A stretch of DNA of 64,000 nt from Brasilonema sp. CT11. GTDB lineage: Bacteria > Cyanobacteriota > Cyanobacteriia > Cyanobacteriales > Nostocaceae. This document shows, one piece after another, positions 25,359 through 34,938 of this stretch. The position numbers and the translations under genes are program-made. Location of the stretch: NCBI RefSeq assembly GCF_017982655.1, contig NZ_JABXYX010000037.1, positions 1 to 64,000 of the forward strand. The letters run 5' to 3'. Within the stretch, counting starts at the first letter, position 1; every line of letters begins with the position of its first letter. The notes beneath the pieces were generated by a model, which was not told the DNA's origin, did not search any database, and saw only the letters and a program-made list of their open reading frames with translations.

Positions 25359-27128
25359 ATGGGCAAACGTCGAGTCTTCACTGTCACTCTGTCGATTTTA
25401 TGGTTAGTTTTAATTGCTGGGGTGGCATTCTTTTGGCATTTGGGCAGTATAGGCTTGATTGATGAGACAGAGCCACTGTTTGCTGAAGCCTCTCGCCAGA
25501 TGTTTGTTACAGGTGATTGGATTACTCCATTTTTCAATGGTGAAACTCGTTTTGATAAACCAGCTTTAATTTACTGGTGTCAGGCGATCGCCTACTGGAT
25601 TTTTGGAGTCAATGAATGGGCAGTCCGTTTGCCTTCAGCGCTTGCTGCTACAGGACTAATTAGTTTGGCATTTTACACTATACAGTGGCATTTAGCAAGA
25701 CAAGACTACCTTGAGCGAACAACTCGCCCAACTCGACGCTGGTTAACAGCTGCTTTGGCAGCTGCTGTCATGGCACTCAGTTGCGAAATGATTGTCTGGG
25801 GCAGAACGGGTGTTTCTGATATGTTGCTGGTTGGCTGCATGGACTCGGCATTGTTGTGCTTTTTTCTCGCTTATGCCCAACCCTCACAATCAGAAATGAA
25901 AGCACGGTGGTATTTGGCTTTTTATGTCCTGACTGCGGGTGCAATTTTAACCAAAGGACCAGTAGGAATAGTCTTACCTGTGCTGATTATCGGCATATTT
26001 TTGCTTTATTTGGGAAATGCAAAAGCCGTTTTGCGGGAAATGCGTCCTCTTACAGGTTTACTTATTACTTTATGCTTATCAGTACCTTGGTATCTGCTAG
26101 TTATTTGGCGTAATGGTGAAAATTATATTAACTCGTTTTTTGAGTATCACAATTTTGAACGTTTTACAAGTGTGGTCAATCACCACTCAGCCCCTTGGTA
26201 TTTTTACTTTTTCGTTGTACTAGTAGGTTTTGCACCATACTCAGTGTACTTGCCTTTGGCTATGGCAAGGCTGAAATTTTGGCAACCAAAGTACTGGCGT
26301 TCTCAAAAACGCTCTAGTCAACTTGGTTTATTTGCCTTTTTCTGGTTTATTGGTGTTTTTGGCTTCTTCACCACTGCTGTCACCAAACTCCCTAGCTATG
26401 TGTTGCCCTTAATGCCAGCAGCAGCTATTTTGGTAGCTTTATTATGGAGTGACTTGCTTAAGGATGAGAAGATCACGCAGCAATATTCTCCTGATTCTCT
26501 TAATCGTCCCCTCTTCTGGACAGGTTGGGTGAATGTTGTATTTTTATCAGTCCTAGCAGTCGCAATGTTTTACGTTCCTGAGTTAATACGTGATCCCGCT
26601 GCACCCAAGTTCTCCGAGTTGTTTGAACAATCAGGCTTATCAGTACTAGGAGGTGTCATTTGGCTAGTTTGTGCTCTGATAGTGGCAGCTTTACTGGTGC
26701 GTCGTTATTATCAACCAGTGTTAATGGTTAATGTGTTGGCGTTTGCGGCGTTTTTAGTTTTTGTTCTCACGCCTTGTTTGTTTTTGATAGATCAAGAACG
26801 TCAGCTACCTTTACGGGAATTGTCTGCGATCGCAGTCCAAGCAGAACAACCGAATGAAGAACTTGTCATGGTGGGTTTCAAAAAGCCAACAGTTGTTTTC
26901 TATACTCACAAACAAGTCACTTACGTCAAAGTATCTACAAATGCTGCACAATATATTCAAGACAAAGCTGCCAAGAAAACACAGCCTCCCTCAGTGCTGG
27001 TTCTTGCTGAGCCGAAAAAGTTTCCTGAAATGAACTTAAAGCCAACTGATTACGAAAAGTTGGGTACAAGCGGGGCTTATCAACTGATTCGAGTTCCTTT
27101 GAATAAGAAAGAACTAAAAAACTCTTAA
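25359..27128 (+). CDS. GT39/ArnT-like membrane glycosyltransferase
   Basis: A 589-aa polytopic membrane enzyme of the ArnT/PMT superfamily, which moves sugars from polyprenyl-phosphate carriers to lipid or protein acceptors on the outer side of the membrane. The first periplasmic loop has the family's acidic motif (LGLIDETEP...FAEASRQM), followed by FFNGETRFDKPALIYW. About a dozen hydrophobic segments follow (for example LLITLCLSVPWYLLVIW, YFYFFVVLVGFAPY, LPLMPAAAILVALLW), with a soluble C-terminal tail. The ATG at 25344 lies in TAATGATTAATGA repeat-like DNA, so the ATG at 25359 (MGKRRVF) is preferred. Confidence 0.85.
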   Translation: MGKRRVFTVTLSILWLVLIAGVAFFWHLGSIGLIDETEPLFAEASRQMFVTGDWITPFFNGETRFDKPALIYWCQAIAYWIFGVNEWAVRLPSALAATGLISLAFYTIQWHLARQDYLERTTRPTRRWLTAALAAAVMALSCEMIVWGRTGVSDMLLVGCMDSALLCFFLAYAQPSQSEMKARWYLAFYVLTAGAILTKGPVGIVLPVLIIGIFLLYLGNAKAVLREMRPLTGLLITLCLSVPWYLLVIWRNGENYINSFFEYHNFERFTSVVNHHSAPWYFYFFVVLVGFAPYSVYLPLAMARLKFWQPKYWRSQKRSSQLGLFAFFWFIGVFGFFTTAVTKLPSYVLPLMPAAAILVALLWSDLLKDEKITQQYSPDSLNRPLFWTGWVNVVFLSVLAVAMFYVPELIRDPAAPKFSELFEQSGLSVLGGVIWLVCALIVAALLVRRYYQPVLMVNVLAFAAFLVFVLTPCLFLIDQERQLPLRELSAIAVQAEQPNEELVMVGFKKPTVVFYTHKQVTYVKVSTNAAQYIQDKAAKKTQPPSVLVLAEPKKFPEMNLKPTDYEKLGTSGAYQLIRVPLNKKELKNS

Positions 27129-27343
27129 CGCGACTTTTGGAGAACCAGCGCTGGATAGTCGAAAGTAAACCAGAGGAAGCAAATTTGGGCGATACGCATG
27201 CAGGCGTCTGCCCTTTGGGCAATCGCCTCACGGTAACATCCTACTTCTTAGCAGTACCTTTTTTGACAATGTGGCAACGGATTCTACGACGACGGGTTTG
27301 CCCTCTACTATGTTCTATAGCAAGTTTTTGAGGAGCATTGGGA

Positions 27344-28054
27344 ATGACAGCAGCAACAGACCCCGTAAAGTTGAGCAAGCAGGAAGTTGGCAAAGCCGCT
27401 GCCGCTTTGGTAGAATCAGGTTCTATTGTTGGGTTGGGTACGGGATCAACGACAGCATATGCAATTGAGTTTATAGGCGATCGCCTCAAATCAGGCGAAC
27501 TCAAAGATATCGTTGGTGTGCCCACTTCGTTTCAAGCAGAAGTGCTGGCGAAGCAGTATGGTATTCCACTCACCACCCTAGACGCTATTGACCACATTGA
27601 TATTGCAATTGATGGTGCAGATGAAGTTGATCCACAAAAAAATTTGATTAAAGGTGGCGGTGCAGCACATACCCGCGAAAAGGTAGTAGATTATTTCGCC
27701 AGCCGATTTATTGTCGTTGTGGATGGTGCCAAATTAGTTGACCGACTAGGTTCTGTTTTTCCAGTTCCTGTAGAAGTAATACCAATGGCAGTTGGCCCCG
27801 TCACCCTGGCACTTGAAAAACTTGGTGGCAAACCAGAACTGCGTATGGGTGTGAAAAAAGCTGGTCCAGTGATTACCGACCAAGGCAACATGGTTATAGA
27901 TGTCAAATTTGACACTATAGATAATCCAGATGAACTAGAAAAAATACTGAATAATATTCCTGGCGTGTTGGAAAACGGTATCTTCGTCAACTGTGCTGAT
28001 GTCGTGTTAGTAGGCGAAGTCAAAGATGGTCAGCCTGTTGTCAGCCAATTGTAG
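27344..28054 (+). CDS. rpiA: Ribose-5-phosphate isomerase A
   Basis: Interconverts ribose-5-phosphate and ribulose-5-phosphate in the pentose phosphate and Calvin cycles. The 236-aa protein carries [33 protein letters not shown] (catalytic Asp), [14 protein letters not shown] (phosphate/catalytic Lys and Glu) and [12 protein letters not shown]. The ATG at 27344 is preferred because AGGAG (27331-27335) lies 8 nt upstream; a TTG 6 nt earlier is also in frame. A GC-rich hairpin (GGGCGCA 28074-28080 / TGCGCCC 28096-28102) follows the gene but lacks a U-tract. Confidence 0.97.
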   Translation: MTAATDPVKLSKQEVGKAAAALVESGSIVGLGTGSTTAYAIEFIGDRLKSGELKDIVGVPTSFQAEVLAKQYGIPLTTLDAIDHIDIAIDGADEVDPQKNLIKGGGAAHTREKVVDYFASRFIVVVDGAKLVDRLGSVFPVPVEVIPMAVGPVTLALEKLGGKPELRMGVKKAGPVITDQGNMVIDVKFDTIDNPDELEKILNNIPGVLENGIFVNCADVVLVGEVKDGQPVVSQL

Positions 28055-28203
28055 TAGTTTGAAATGAGTATAGGGGCGCACAGGCGCTGCGGCCTTGCGC
28101 CCAGATGGCAGAAATTCAAAATGTACCAAACAGACACCCTGCGCAAAATGTGCAAGCGCTGTCTGTGAGGCACAAAAATTTCCTTACTTTATTATTTTTG
28201 TAT

Positions 28204-28440
28204 TTAATCTTGTCTATAAGTGTTGTTTTTAACATCCATCAACCAAATTTTTTCTAGAATGGCAATTCTTCTGCGGTAAACAGCAGTACGATATTTTTTA
28301 TAAGTAATTATACTCATAAAAAGAAATAAAGGAAAAGAAATGATAGACAACCCTATAAGATTATTAGTATGGGCATCAGCAGTACCCTGAGAGTGAATGT
28401 TTAAGGGTTCAGTTGGCTGAGTAGTAGAGTTATGTGGCAT
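28204..28440 (-). CDS. Small membrane protein, unknown
   Basis: A 78-aa protein starting MPHNSTTQP. One hydrophobic helix (NNLIGLSIISFPLFLFMSIITY) is followed by a basic stretch (KKYRTAVYRRRIAILEKIW), giving a predicted N-out, C-in orientation. The start at 28440 is supported by GGAGG about 6 nt upstream; an in-frame ATG at 28452 overlaps that ribosome-binding site. I do not recognise the family. The 250 nt upstream (28441-28690) hold only a TCCGGA hairpin near 28522. Confidence 0.65.
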   Translation of the reverse strand: MPHNSTTQPTEPLNIHSQGTADAHTNNLIGLSIISFPLFLFMSIITYKKYRTAVYRRRIAILEKIWLMDVKNNTYRQD

Positions 28441-28689
28441 TAATACCTCCAAAGATATATAGTTCTACTAATAAAGCTTCAAGGGGAACGTTTTATTTTT
28501 CGCACAAGTTGAGGATTTTCCGGATGTATCCGGACTCTGGTGACTAAAACAATGAGTATTTCTAGTTCCCATAGTCATAAAAGTTTTTATCTTTAGGAAT
28601 ACCTTTGTCAAAATACCCTCATTCTAAAAGAGTTGGGGTGTACAAACAAAGGCCAATAAGGTTACTGTTAGTGGTATTTAAGATCCCCC

Positions 28690-29810
28690 AACCACGCGCT
28701 TGTGCTACAACACGGCGGAAATAAAGCTACGCTATGGCGCTCCGCCACGCCTTACGGTGAGTAAGCGCGCTGCGGGAGAGTCTCCCGACAGCCAGGCGAC
28801 TGGCGGAGCGCGTTTGCGCAGCGCCAAAGTCTGCCGGGGGGAGTATCCCCCCGGCGGAGCGCATTGCAAGAGCGCCCCCTCCGGGGCTAGCGAGCCTTGG
28901 CTGCTTTGCCCCTTAGGGGCTAGCGGAACCGGAGCTTCTCCCCGGAGAGCTATCGGGGAAGACCTCCGGTCTCGCTGCGCTAACACTAGTCGCCTACGGA
29001 GGAGCCAGTACTGTTCAAAGCAGCGTGGCACTTTGTGCCATAGTCCTTGTTTCCCGACAGAGGATAAGAGCGTTGAAAACCCTCCTGGATAGCGCTGGTT
29101 CACCATTCCAAAGCAGCGAAAAGCCCGCATAATCAACTTTTTGAACGCCAGTTACTAACTCCTGCACCAGACGCTGCGCGTTCGCGTAGCGTGCGCGTTC
29201 GCGCAGCGTGTCCGTAAGGACTCAGGGCTTACAAGTCGGGGAACTCTAGCCGAGCACTGGCTCCTTTTGACCCCTTCGGGGTTCGCCAGTTGACGCCAGG
29301 TGCTACCCTGCGGGAAGCCGCCCTCCGGGCGTCTACAAGTCGGGAAACTCTAGCCGAGCACTGGCTCCTTTATGCCGGGGAACCCGTCCACCGCACTGGC
29401 TCACTTTTGACCCCTTCGGGGTTCGCCAGTTGCTTTATGCCGGGGAACCCGTCCACCGCACTGGCTCACTTTTGACTTCCAAAGCAGCGGTACTAGCCCT
29501 CATCAAGTGCTGGACTCACCGCGCTGCCTCACCCCGGCACTAGCTCCCCTTACACCCAGCCTACGGCACTCAGCGCCCCTCCGGGGCAACGCAGTGGCTC
29601 CCCTCCTGCGCCGCGCTGTCTCACCAGTCGCAGCCTACGGCTCGCTCCGCTAACATGGGGAGCCAGTACTGATAGCGTAGCGTGGCACTTTGTGCCATAG
29701 GAGGGTTTCCCTCCGTAGGTATCTGGCGTTGGAAACCACGCCACATGCTACAAGTCGGCAGAGCCGCCCAACGCAGTGGCTCCCCAAGACCGCGCTGGCT
29801 TACTTGTGAC
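28690..29810. repeat. 1.1-kb GC-rich array of palindromic and direct repeats
   Basis: The region is a mosaic of short palindromes and repeats: GGAGAGTCTCCC, GCGGAGCGCGTTTGCGCAGCGC, GGGGGGAGTATCCCCCCGG, GTTCGCGTAGCG, CCCCTTCGGGG, and repeated GCACTGGCTC and TTCGCCAGTTG cores. All reading frames here contain only repeat-coded peptide, so I see no gene. It resembles the dispersed GC-rich repeats at 4.0, 46.25 and 58.76 kb but is far longer. It begins after GTTAGTGGTATTTAAGATCC, a boundary sequence that also precedes repeat DNA near 46.38 kb. Confidence 0.8.
29368..29476. repeat. 44-bp direct repeat, two copies
   Basis: The 44-bp sequence beginning CTTTATGCCGGGGAACCC occurs identically at 29368-29411 and 29433-29476, a period of 65 bp. 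The spacer carries CCCCTTCGGGGTTCGCCAG, itself repeated at about 29270. There are only two copies inside a palindrome mosaic, so this is local duplication and not a CRISPR array. Confidence 0.85.
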
Positions 29811-30344
29811 TTCTGTTTTATAATTTCTTCTCCAATATTTAAGTTTATCCATAGAAATTGATTTAGTGACAACATTCACTCCAGTTCCTCGCCAAGCAAC
29901 TTCTGAATCTGTTGTAAAAACAGCACATTCTAATTGATCTAGCTTAATATTCCAATACTCACTAAATCTGCTTTTCAAAGTTATGACTTGCTCAAAGACT
30001 TTATTTCTATGCTTATTTCTTCTTTTCCTTTCTGTTGCTCCTGTTGCTTCTGTATCAATAAATTTTGTTTCTATTAAGAAGATATTACCGAAGGAACTTA
30101 GATAAACGAAATCACACTTACCCAAATCTGTATAGTCAGCAATTGGCGACTTTTCAAATAACAGTAATTCACAGCAGAAAGGAAATATCTGTTCGATATT
30201 CAAGAACAAATAAGCCTGCAATAGGAGTTCGTTATCGTAAGGAAAACTCACAACACCCTCAAAAAATCTTTTAATCTCTTCCTGAGATTGGGGTTGAATT
30301 CTTTTACAATGTACAACAAAATTCTTTACCTCATCTGCGAGCAT
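29748..30344 (-). CDS. PD-(D/E)XK nuclease-like hypothetical protein with repeat-coded C-terminus
   Basis: A 198-aa protein. The centre reads DYTDLGKCDFVYLSSFGNIFLIETKFID, a beta-hairpin with an acidic residue followed by E-T-K, the arrangement of the PD-(D/E)XK nuclease core. Conserved-looking TERKRRNKHRNKVFEQVITLK follows. The last 20 or so residues (SKPARSWGATALGGSADL) are read from the GC-rich repeat array, so the natural C-terminus seems to have been replaced when the repeat arrived. Function is unknown; a nuclease-like or restriction-related role is inference from the motif. Confidence 0.6.
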   Translation of the reverse strand: MLADEVKNFVVHCKRIQPQSQEEIKRFFEGVVSFPYDNELLLQAYLFLNIEQIFPFCCELLLFEKSPIADYTDLGKCDFVYLSSFGNIFLIETKFIDTEATGATERKRRNKHRNKVFEQVITLKSRFSEYWNIKLDQLECAVFTTDSEVAWRGTGVNVVTKSISMDKLKYWRRNYKTEVTSKPARSWGATALGGSADL

Positions 30345-30776
30345 GCAGTTTTCGTCTCCTCCTCCTTATTAACACACAGTCACCATGCATCAAAATATAC
30401 TATGTATTTTTTAAACAAAACATCCGCATAAGTAATGAAAAAACCAGCCTCTTTTCATTTACTTACGGTAAATTATTGAGAGAAAAACTGTATTTATTGT
30501 ATCTTTTACATAAGTATTAGCACGTACTTAAAGTTACATCCTGAACCTCTGGTAGTAATGCCATTTCACCAAATGCCTGATACAAATGATTTTTCTCCAA
30601 TTATTTCCCCCCACTCTCTACTAGAATTTACAGCAATTTTCGGGTAAATAGACCACATTGTAAGGGCACAAACCCTTATGGAAGCTTGTGGTTCTAATAG
30701 ATGAAAAATGCTGTAATATTTTTACACGTATGCAGGAGTAATCACTAATTAACGGGACTTGATATTACAGATAATC
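30345..30776. other. Intergenic region, no gene seen
   Basis: About 430 nt of AT-rich DNA upstream of the nuclease-like gene and downstream of dnaE-C. No ORF or RNA gene can be supported. Confidence 0.5.
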
Positions 30777-30809
30777 AGATTCCCGACTTGTTGCATAAGT
30801 CGGGAATCT
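30777..30809. repeat. 13-bp hairpin downstream of dnaE-C
   Basis: AGATTCCCGACTT (30777-30789) pairs with AAGTCGGGAATCT (30797-30809) around a 7-nt loop, 45 nt beyond the dnaE-C stop. This is a common cyanobacterial repeat hairpin. Neither strand has a following T-run, so a terminator role is possible but not shown. Confidence 0.7.
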
Positions 30810-30854
30810 TGCAACCTCTAGCAATTAATGACATGAACCACAATCGCTATTTGA

Positions 30855-32210
30855 TCAAACATCAGCAAGCGATTGTGGATAAGCAGAGAATCTAGCATTT
30901 TGAAGAGCCTGAACAGTTGTTCTAGAATCTTGCACCCAAAATTGTCGTCCAAAACGGACAAGTTGACGGGAAGTTCCGGCTTGTACAATTCCTATAACTG
31001 GAACTTTTGCTTTTTCTCTGTCTCCTGAGTATTCTTGCAAAATTGTTCTGAGGCGATGTTGTTCTTCAATTGTGGCTGCTTGTTGAGGATTCAATTGCAC
31101 CATCACCAACTGTACTGTTTCTACTAGCTCTACATCTTCAACAATCAATTGATTTTGGTCGTCGCGTCGGTCTACTTTTCCCCAAATTATTAACCTAGAG
31201 TCAATTTGGAGCAAAGAGTGAATCCGCTCATAAATTTTAGGAAAGACGATCGCTTCTAATTGTGTGGTTAAATCTTCTATTTGTAAAATAGCCATTGGAT
31301 CGCCTTTTTTGGTCATGACTTTCTTAACACCGTTGAGCATGACAACCGCACAAATAGCACTTTCTTCTTTCTGTTCGCCAAGCTGCGAAAGGTTAATTGG
31401 AGCTAGAACACGTGCTGAATTGCGAATAGCTTTGAGTGGATGATCTGATACATAAAATCCCAAAAGCTCCTTTTCCATTTGCAACTTTTTCTGTGGGGGA
31501 AAATCAGGAACTTTTTGAGCTTTGGGAGCTATATCAAAGCTATTTTGGTTTTTATTAGTAGTAATGGCAGTAGAAAATACACCGCCGAACATATCAAAGA
31601 GATTTCCCTGTCCGCTCGCTCTGTCTCTGGCACGAGATTGTGCCCAGTCGTATACTAGCTCTAAATCGTGAAGTAACTGGTTGCGATTAGAGTCAATTGT
31701 GTCAAACGCTCCACAAGAAATCAGCGCTTCTAAACTACGGCGGTTGACAGCACGCAAATCCATGCGATCGCAAAAATCAGCTAGAGACTTAAACTCGCCT
31801 CCTTTGTCTCTCGTTTCCAAAATACACTTTATTGCATTCTCTCCCACGTTACGAACAGCGGACAATCCAAACAAAATGTTGTCACCTGACGGTGTAAAAT
31901 CTTCACCAGAGCGATTGATATCTGGCGGCTCTATATGAATATTCATATTTGCGCAGCCGGAAATATATTTCTGCACCTTGTCTGTGTCATCGCTGTTAGC
32001 CGTCAACAGCGCCGCCATGTATTCCAACGGATAGTTCGCTTTTAAGTACGCAGTTTGATATGTGACATAAGCATATGCCGTTGAATGGGATTTATTAAAA
32101 CAATTAGAAGCAACCAAGCCATCTTTAATAACAAAATTATGGTGGCGCTCTACCCCAATGTCATAGACATTTTGCGTCCCTAAACTTTTTCGAGTTACAA
32201 TTTTAACCAT
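30855..32210 (-). CDS. dnaE-C: DNA polymerase III alpha subunit, C-terminal half, with DnaE Int-C split intein
   Basis: A 451-aa precursor. Residues 1-36 (start MVKIVTRKSLGTQNVYDIGV, end GLVASN) are the C-terminal half of the cyanobacterial split DnaE intein. Splicing occurs after Asn36, and the C-extein begins Cys37-Phe-Asn. The partner dnaE-N/Int-N is encoded elsewhere, and the two halves are ligated post-translationally by trans-splicing. The C-extein (NKSHSTAYAYVTYQTAYLKANYPLEYMAALLT...) contains the polymerase fingers/HhH region and the OB-fold (AVVMLNGVKKVMTKKGDPMAILQIEDLT). The block-F loop reads ERHHNF where the well-known Npu and consensus inteins have ERD/EKD-HNF. The gene is divergent from gatA. 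Confidence 0.97.
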   Translation of the reverse strand: MVKIVTRKSLGTQNVYDIGVERHHNFVIKDGLVASNCFNKSHSTAYAYVTYQTAYLKANYPLEYMAALLTANSDDTDKVQKYISGCANMNIHIEPPDINRSGEDFTPSGDNILFGLSAVRNVGENAIKCILETRDKGGEFKSLADFCDRMDLRAVNRRSLEALISCGAFDTIDSNRNQLLHDLELVYDWAQSRARDRASGQGNLFDMFGGVFSTAITTNKNQNSFDIAPKAQKVPDFPPQKKLQMEKELLGFYVSDHPLKAIRNSARVLAPINLSQLGEQKEESAICAVVMLNGVKKVMTKKGDPMAILQIEDLTTQLEAIVFPKIYERIHSLLQIDSRLIIWGKVDRRDDQNQLIVEDVELVETVQLVMVQLNPQQAATIEEQHRLRTILQEYSGDREKAKVPVIGIVQAGTSRQLVRFGRQFWVQDSRTTVQALQNARFSAYPQSLADV

Positions 32211-32406
32211 TTTCCTAGCCCCTAAAAGCTATAAAATCAATTAATTTCTAAAATTGTCAAAAGCGTGTAACGCCCATTTTGACAGCAATAAATATTAATT
32301 TAGTCCAATTAACATTTAAGTAGAATATCTGCACAGCCCAATCAAGTGGGCAGAAGTCGTCAAAGTGTACTAAAATCAAGGACTTGAGTCGTAATATAAA
32401 GTAATC

Positions 32407-33861
32407 ATGGCGTCCATCCGCGAGTTGCACACACAGCTAATTAACAAAGAACGCTCTGCAGTTGAAATTACGCGAGTTGCACTAGAGCGCATTCAAGCAT
32501 TAGAGCCAAAATTGCACAGTTTTTTATGCGTGACTGCCCAGAGGGCATTAGAGCAAGCGCAGCAAGTGGATGCTAAAATCGCCGCTGGGGAAGAAATCAG
32601 CATACTCACAGGGATACCGATTGGAATCAAAGATAATCTGTGTACCAAAGGAATTCCCACCACCTGCGCCTCTCGAATTCTAGAAAATTTTGTACCACCT
32701 TATGAATCAACTGTCACCCAAAAACTGGCAGATGCTGGTGCGGTGATGGTAGGTAAAACAAATTTGGATGAGTTTGCGATGGGAGGTTCCACAGAAAACT
32801 CTGCCTTTAAACTCACGGCTAATCCTTGGGATTTGTCGCGGGTTCCAGGAGGTTCTTCTGGTGGTTCCGCAGCAGCAGTCGCAGCAGGAGAATGTGTTGT
32901 CTCTCTGGGTTCTGATACTGGTGGTTCGATTAGACAACCAGCCTCTTTCTGTGGTGTTGTGGGAATGAAACCAACTTATGGACTCGTTTCTCGCTATGGC
33001 TTGGTGGCTTTTGCTTCCTCTTTGGATCAAATTGGACCATTTGCACGCACAGTAGAAGATGCAGCTATATTATTGAAGGCGATCGCCGGTTACGATTCCA
33101 AAGACTCCACTAGCCTGAAAGTCGAAATACCTGATTACACCGCCAACTTAAAACCAGAACTTCCTAAAGGAAAGCTCAGAATTGGTGTGATCAAAGAAAC
33201 TTTTGGTGAAGGTTTGGACTCACAAGTCGAAGAAGCTGTCAACAAGGCGATTAAACAATTAAAAGAGTTGGGAGCAGAAATTCAAGAAATCTCTTGTCCT
33301 CGGTTCCGGTATGGCTTACCCAGCTATTACATTATTGCTCCATCTGAAGCATCGGCAAACCTAGCTCGCTACGATGGCGTCAAGTATGGCTACCGCGCTC
33401 CTGATGCAGATAACTTGATATCAATGTATGCTCGCACCCGCGCCACTGGTTTTGGTGCAGAAGTCAAACGCCGGATTATGATTGGAACTTACACCCTTTC
33501 TGCTGGTTATTACGATGCATATTATCTCAAAGCTCAAAAAATTCGCACCCTGATTAAGGAAGACTTTGAAAAAGCTTTTGAGAAAGTTGATGTTTTAGTT
33601 TGTCCGACAGCTCCCACCACTGCATTTAAAGCAGGGGAAAAAACTTCAGATCCATTAAGTATGTACTTAATTGACTTGATGACTATTCCCGTTAATCTTG
33701 CTGGTTTACCGGGTATAAGCATCCCATGCGGTTTTGATAACAATGGGTTACCAATTGGTTTACAGCTTATCAGTAATGTACTACGAGAAGACCAACTGTT
33801 TCAAGTCGCTTATGCTTATGAGCAGTCAACGAGTTGGAAAGAGCGATTGCCGCAACTATAG
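32407..33861 (+). CDS. gatA: Asp-tRNA(Asn)/Glu-tRNA(Gln) amidotransferase subunit A
   Basis: Amidase subunit of GatCAB, which converts Glu-tRNA(Gln) to Gln-tRNA(Gln) using ammonia released from glutamine. The 484-aa protein has the amidase signature with the Ser-cisSer-Lys triad: Lys in [14 protein letters not shown], and the two serines in [14 protein letters not shown] and [18 protein letters not shown]. The length is that of typical GatA. It is divergent from dnaE-C with a 196-nt gap that contains a small GCCCAATCAAGTGGGC hairpin. Other gat genes are not nearby. Confidence 0.97.
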   Translation: MASIRELHTQLINKERSAVEITRVALERIQALEPKLHSFLCVTAQRALEQAQQVDAKIAAGEEISILTGIPIGIKDNLCTKGIPTTCASRILENFVPPYESTVTQKLADAGAVMVGKTNLDEFAMGGSTENSAFKLTANPWDLSRVPGGSSGGSAAAVAAGECVVSLGSDTGGSIRQPASFCGVVGMKPTYGLVSRYGLVAFASSLDQIGPFARTVEDAAILLKAIAGYDSKDSTSLKVEIPDYTANLKPELPKGKLRIGVIKETFGEGLDSQVEEAVNKAIKQLKELGAEIQEISCPRFRYGLPSYYIIAPSEASANLARYDGVKYGYRAPDADNLISMYARTRATGFGAEVKRRIMIGTYTLSAGYYDAYYLKAQKIRTLIKEDFEKAFEKVDVLVCPTAPTTAFKAGEKTSDPLSMYLIDLMTIPVNLAGLPGISIPCGFDNNGLPIGLQLISNVLREDQLFQVAYAYEQSTSWKERLPQL

Positions 33862-33897
33862 TCATTTATATTAGTAATGATGAGTAGTGACTCATGA

Positions 33898-34773
33898 CTA
33901 TTGATTATTCACTGTTTCTGGGGTGAATGTCACTTGCTTGACACTACCCATACTTCCTAATGGTGTTGCTTGCTTCTTATTAGTAGAAATTAATACCGCA
34001 CCAGCATTACCAGAACGAACCATCAACTCTTTTTTTGCTGTCCAGGTTTTCTTATCTCCCTTCTTTAATTCCCCTTCAAACTCAGTTTTGCCATCTACTT
34101 TCACTCGTACCCATGATTTCTCCTGAAGCTCAAGAGTGACTTCGACTGGAGTTGTCGCCTCTTGCGGTGATGGAGTTGGGGTTATAGTAGTTACTGTACG
34201 TGATGGAGTTGGGGTTATATTAGTTAGTGCAGGTGATAAAGGCTTGGTTTTTGATGAAGTCACACGTGGACTAGTTGGTTTGGAGGATGTTAATGATGAA
34301 GTCACAGTTGCAGATTTCGCTTTTTGTTCAGCAGCAAGCGGCGACAAGTTTTTTTGACTAGAAGATTGAACTGAGCGTTGTGGATTGAGAAGATAAAACA
34401 GTCCCAAGGAAGCGACACCTAATAACAGGACGTAGGGTACAAAAAGAGGTATATATATGGTTGGTTTCTCATCTACCACTTGATTCTCATTATTTGATTC
34501 CTCAGGAGTCAAACAAATATTTGCAACACTTTTTGCTAAAGCAGCACCATCAAGTCCTATAGCATCTCCATAGTGACGGATAAACCCTTGGACATAAATT
34601 GGCTCGGGCAATTCTTCAAATCGCCCTTCTTCCATGGCTTGTAAGATGGCGGGTCGAATACGTGTGTAAGCTGCAAGTTCTTCTAGACGTACTGATCTTT
34701 CTTCTCGTACTTGCCGTAGATGTGCAACTATTTCCGCTAGCTGCTCCTTTTGATCTTTATTTAACAGCTTCAC
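33898..34773 (-). CDS. RodZ-like HTH membrane protein (DUF4115)
   Basis: A 291-aa protein. Residues 10-90 are a Cro/C1-type HTH (LRQVREERSVRLEELAAYTRIRPAILQAMEEGRFEELPEPIYVQGFIRHYGDAIGLD), typical of RodZ. One membrane helix follows (IPLFVPYVLLLGVASLGLFYLL), then a Ser/Thr/Pro-rich linker, then a C-terminal DUF4115 beta domain (VEVTLELQEKSWVRVKVDGKTEFEGELKKGDKKTW). RodZ couples MreB to the cell wall machinery. A second, partial RodZ-like protein lies at 36257. Linker codons form short repeats around TACTGTACGTGATGGAGTTGGGGT. Confidence 0.88.
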   Translation of the reverse strand: MKLLNKDQKEQLAEIVAHLRQVREERSVRLEELAAYTRIRPAILQAMEEGRFEELPEPIYVQGFIRHYGDAIGLDGAALAKSVANICLTPEESNNENQVVDEKPTIYIPLFVPYVLLLGVASLGLFYLLNPQRSVQSSSQKNLSPLAAEQKAKSATVTSSLTSSKPTSPRVTSSKTKPLSPALTNITPTPSRTVTTITPTPSPQEATTPVEVTLELQEKSWVRVKVDGKTEFEGELKKGDKKTWTAKKELMVRSGNAGAVLISTNKKQATPLGSMGSVKQVTFTPETVNNQ

Positions 34774-34887
34774 TTTCTTCTCCTTTATGTTTTAATTCTC
34801 ATTCAATCACAAGATACTTAATTTTATGTGCACTTTTTAACTCATCTTATTTTAAATCATTTTTGATAACGGATTCTTCACTCTCTC

Positions 34888-34916
34888 TTGATAGAGTTCT
34901 TTTGTTAGGCTAAAAA
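34888..34916 (+). promoter_or_regulatory. Candidate sigma-70 type promoter of the hydrolase gene
   Basis: TTGATA (34888-34893) and TAAAAA (34911-34916) are separated by 17 nt, 23 nt before the ATG of the hydrolase gene. The hexamers and spacing are close to consensus, but this is by eye only. Confidence 0.35.
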
Positions 34917-34938
34917 TATTGTATTTATAAATACTGAC

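Noticed and set aside
28074-28102. GC-rich hairpin after rpiA as a rho-independent terminator
   Set aside because: No run of T follows the stem, so it is more likely repeat DNA.
28700-29475. Open frames on both strands in the GC-rich repeat block
   Set aside because: Their peptides are read from palindromic repeats in several frames, show no domain, and overlap each other.
29368-29476. Two 44-bp direct repeats with a 21-bp spacer as a CRISPR remnant
   Set aside because: There are only two copies, and the spacer itself is a dispersed repeat (CCCCTTCGGGGTTCGCCAG); no cas genes are present.
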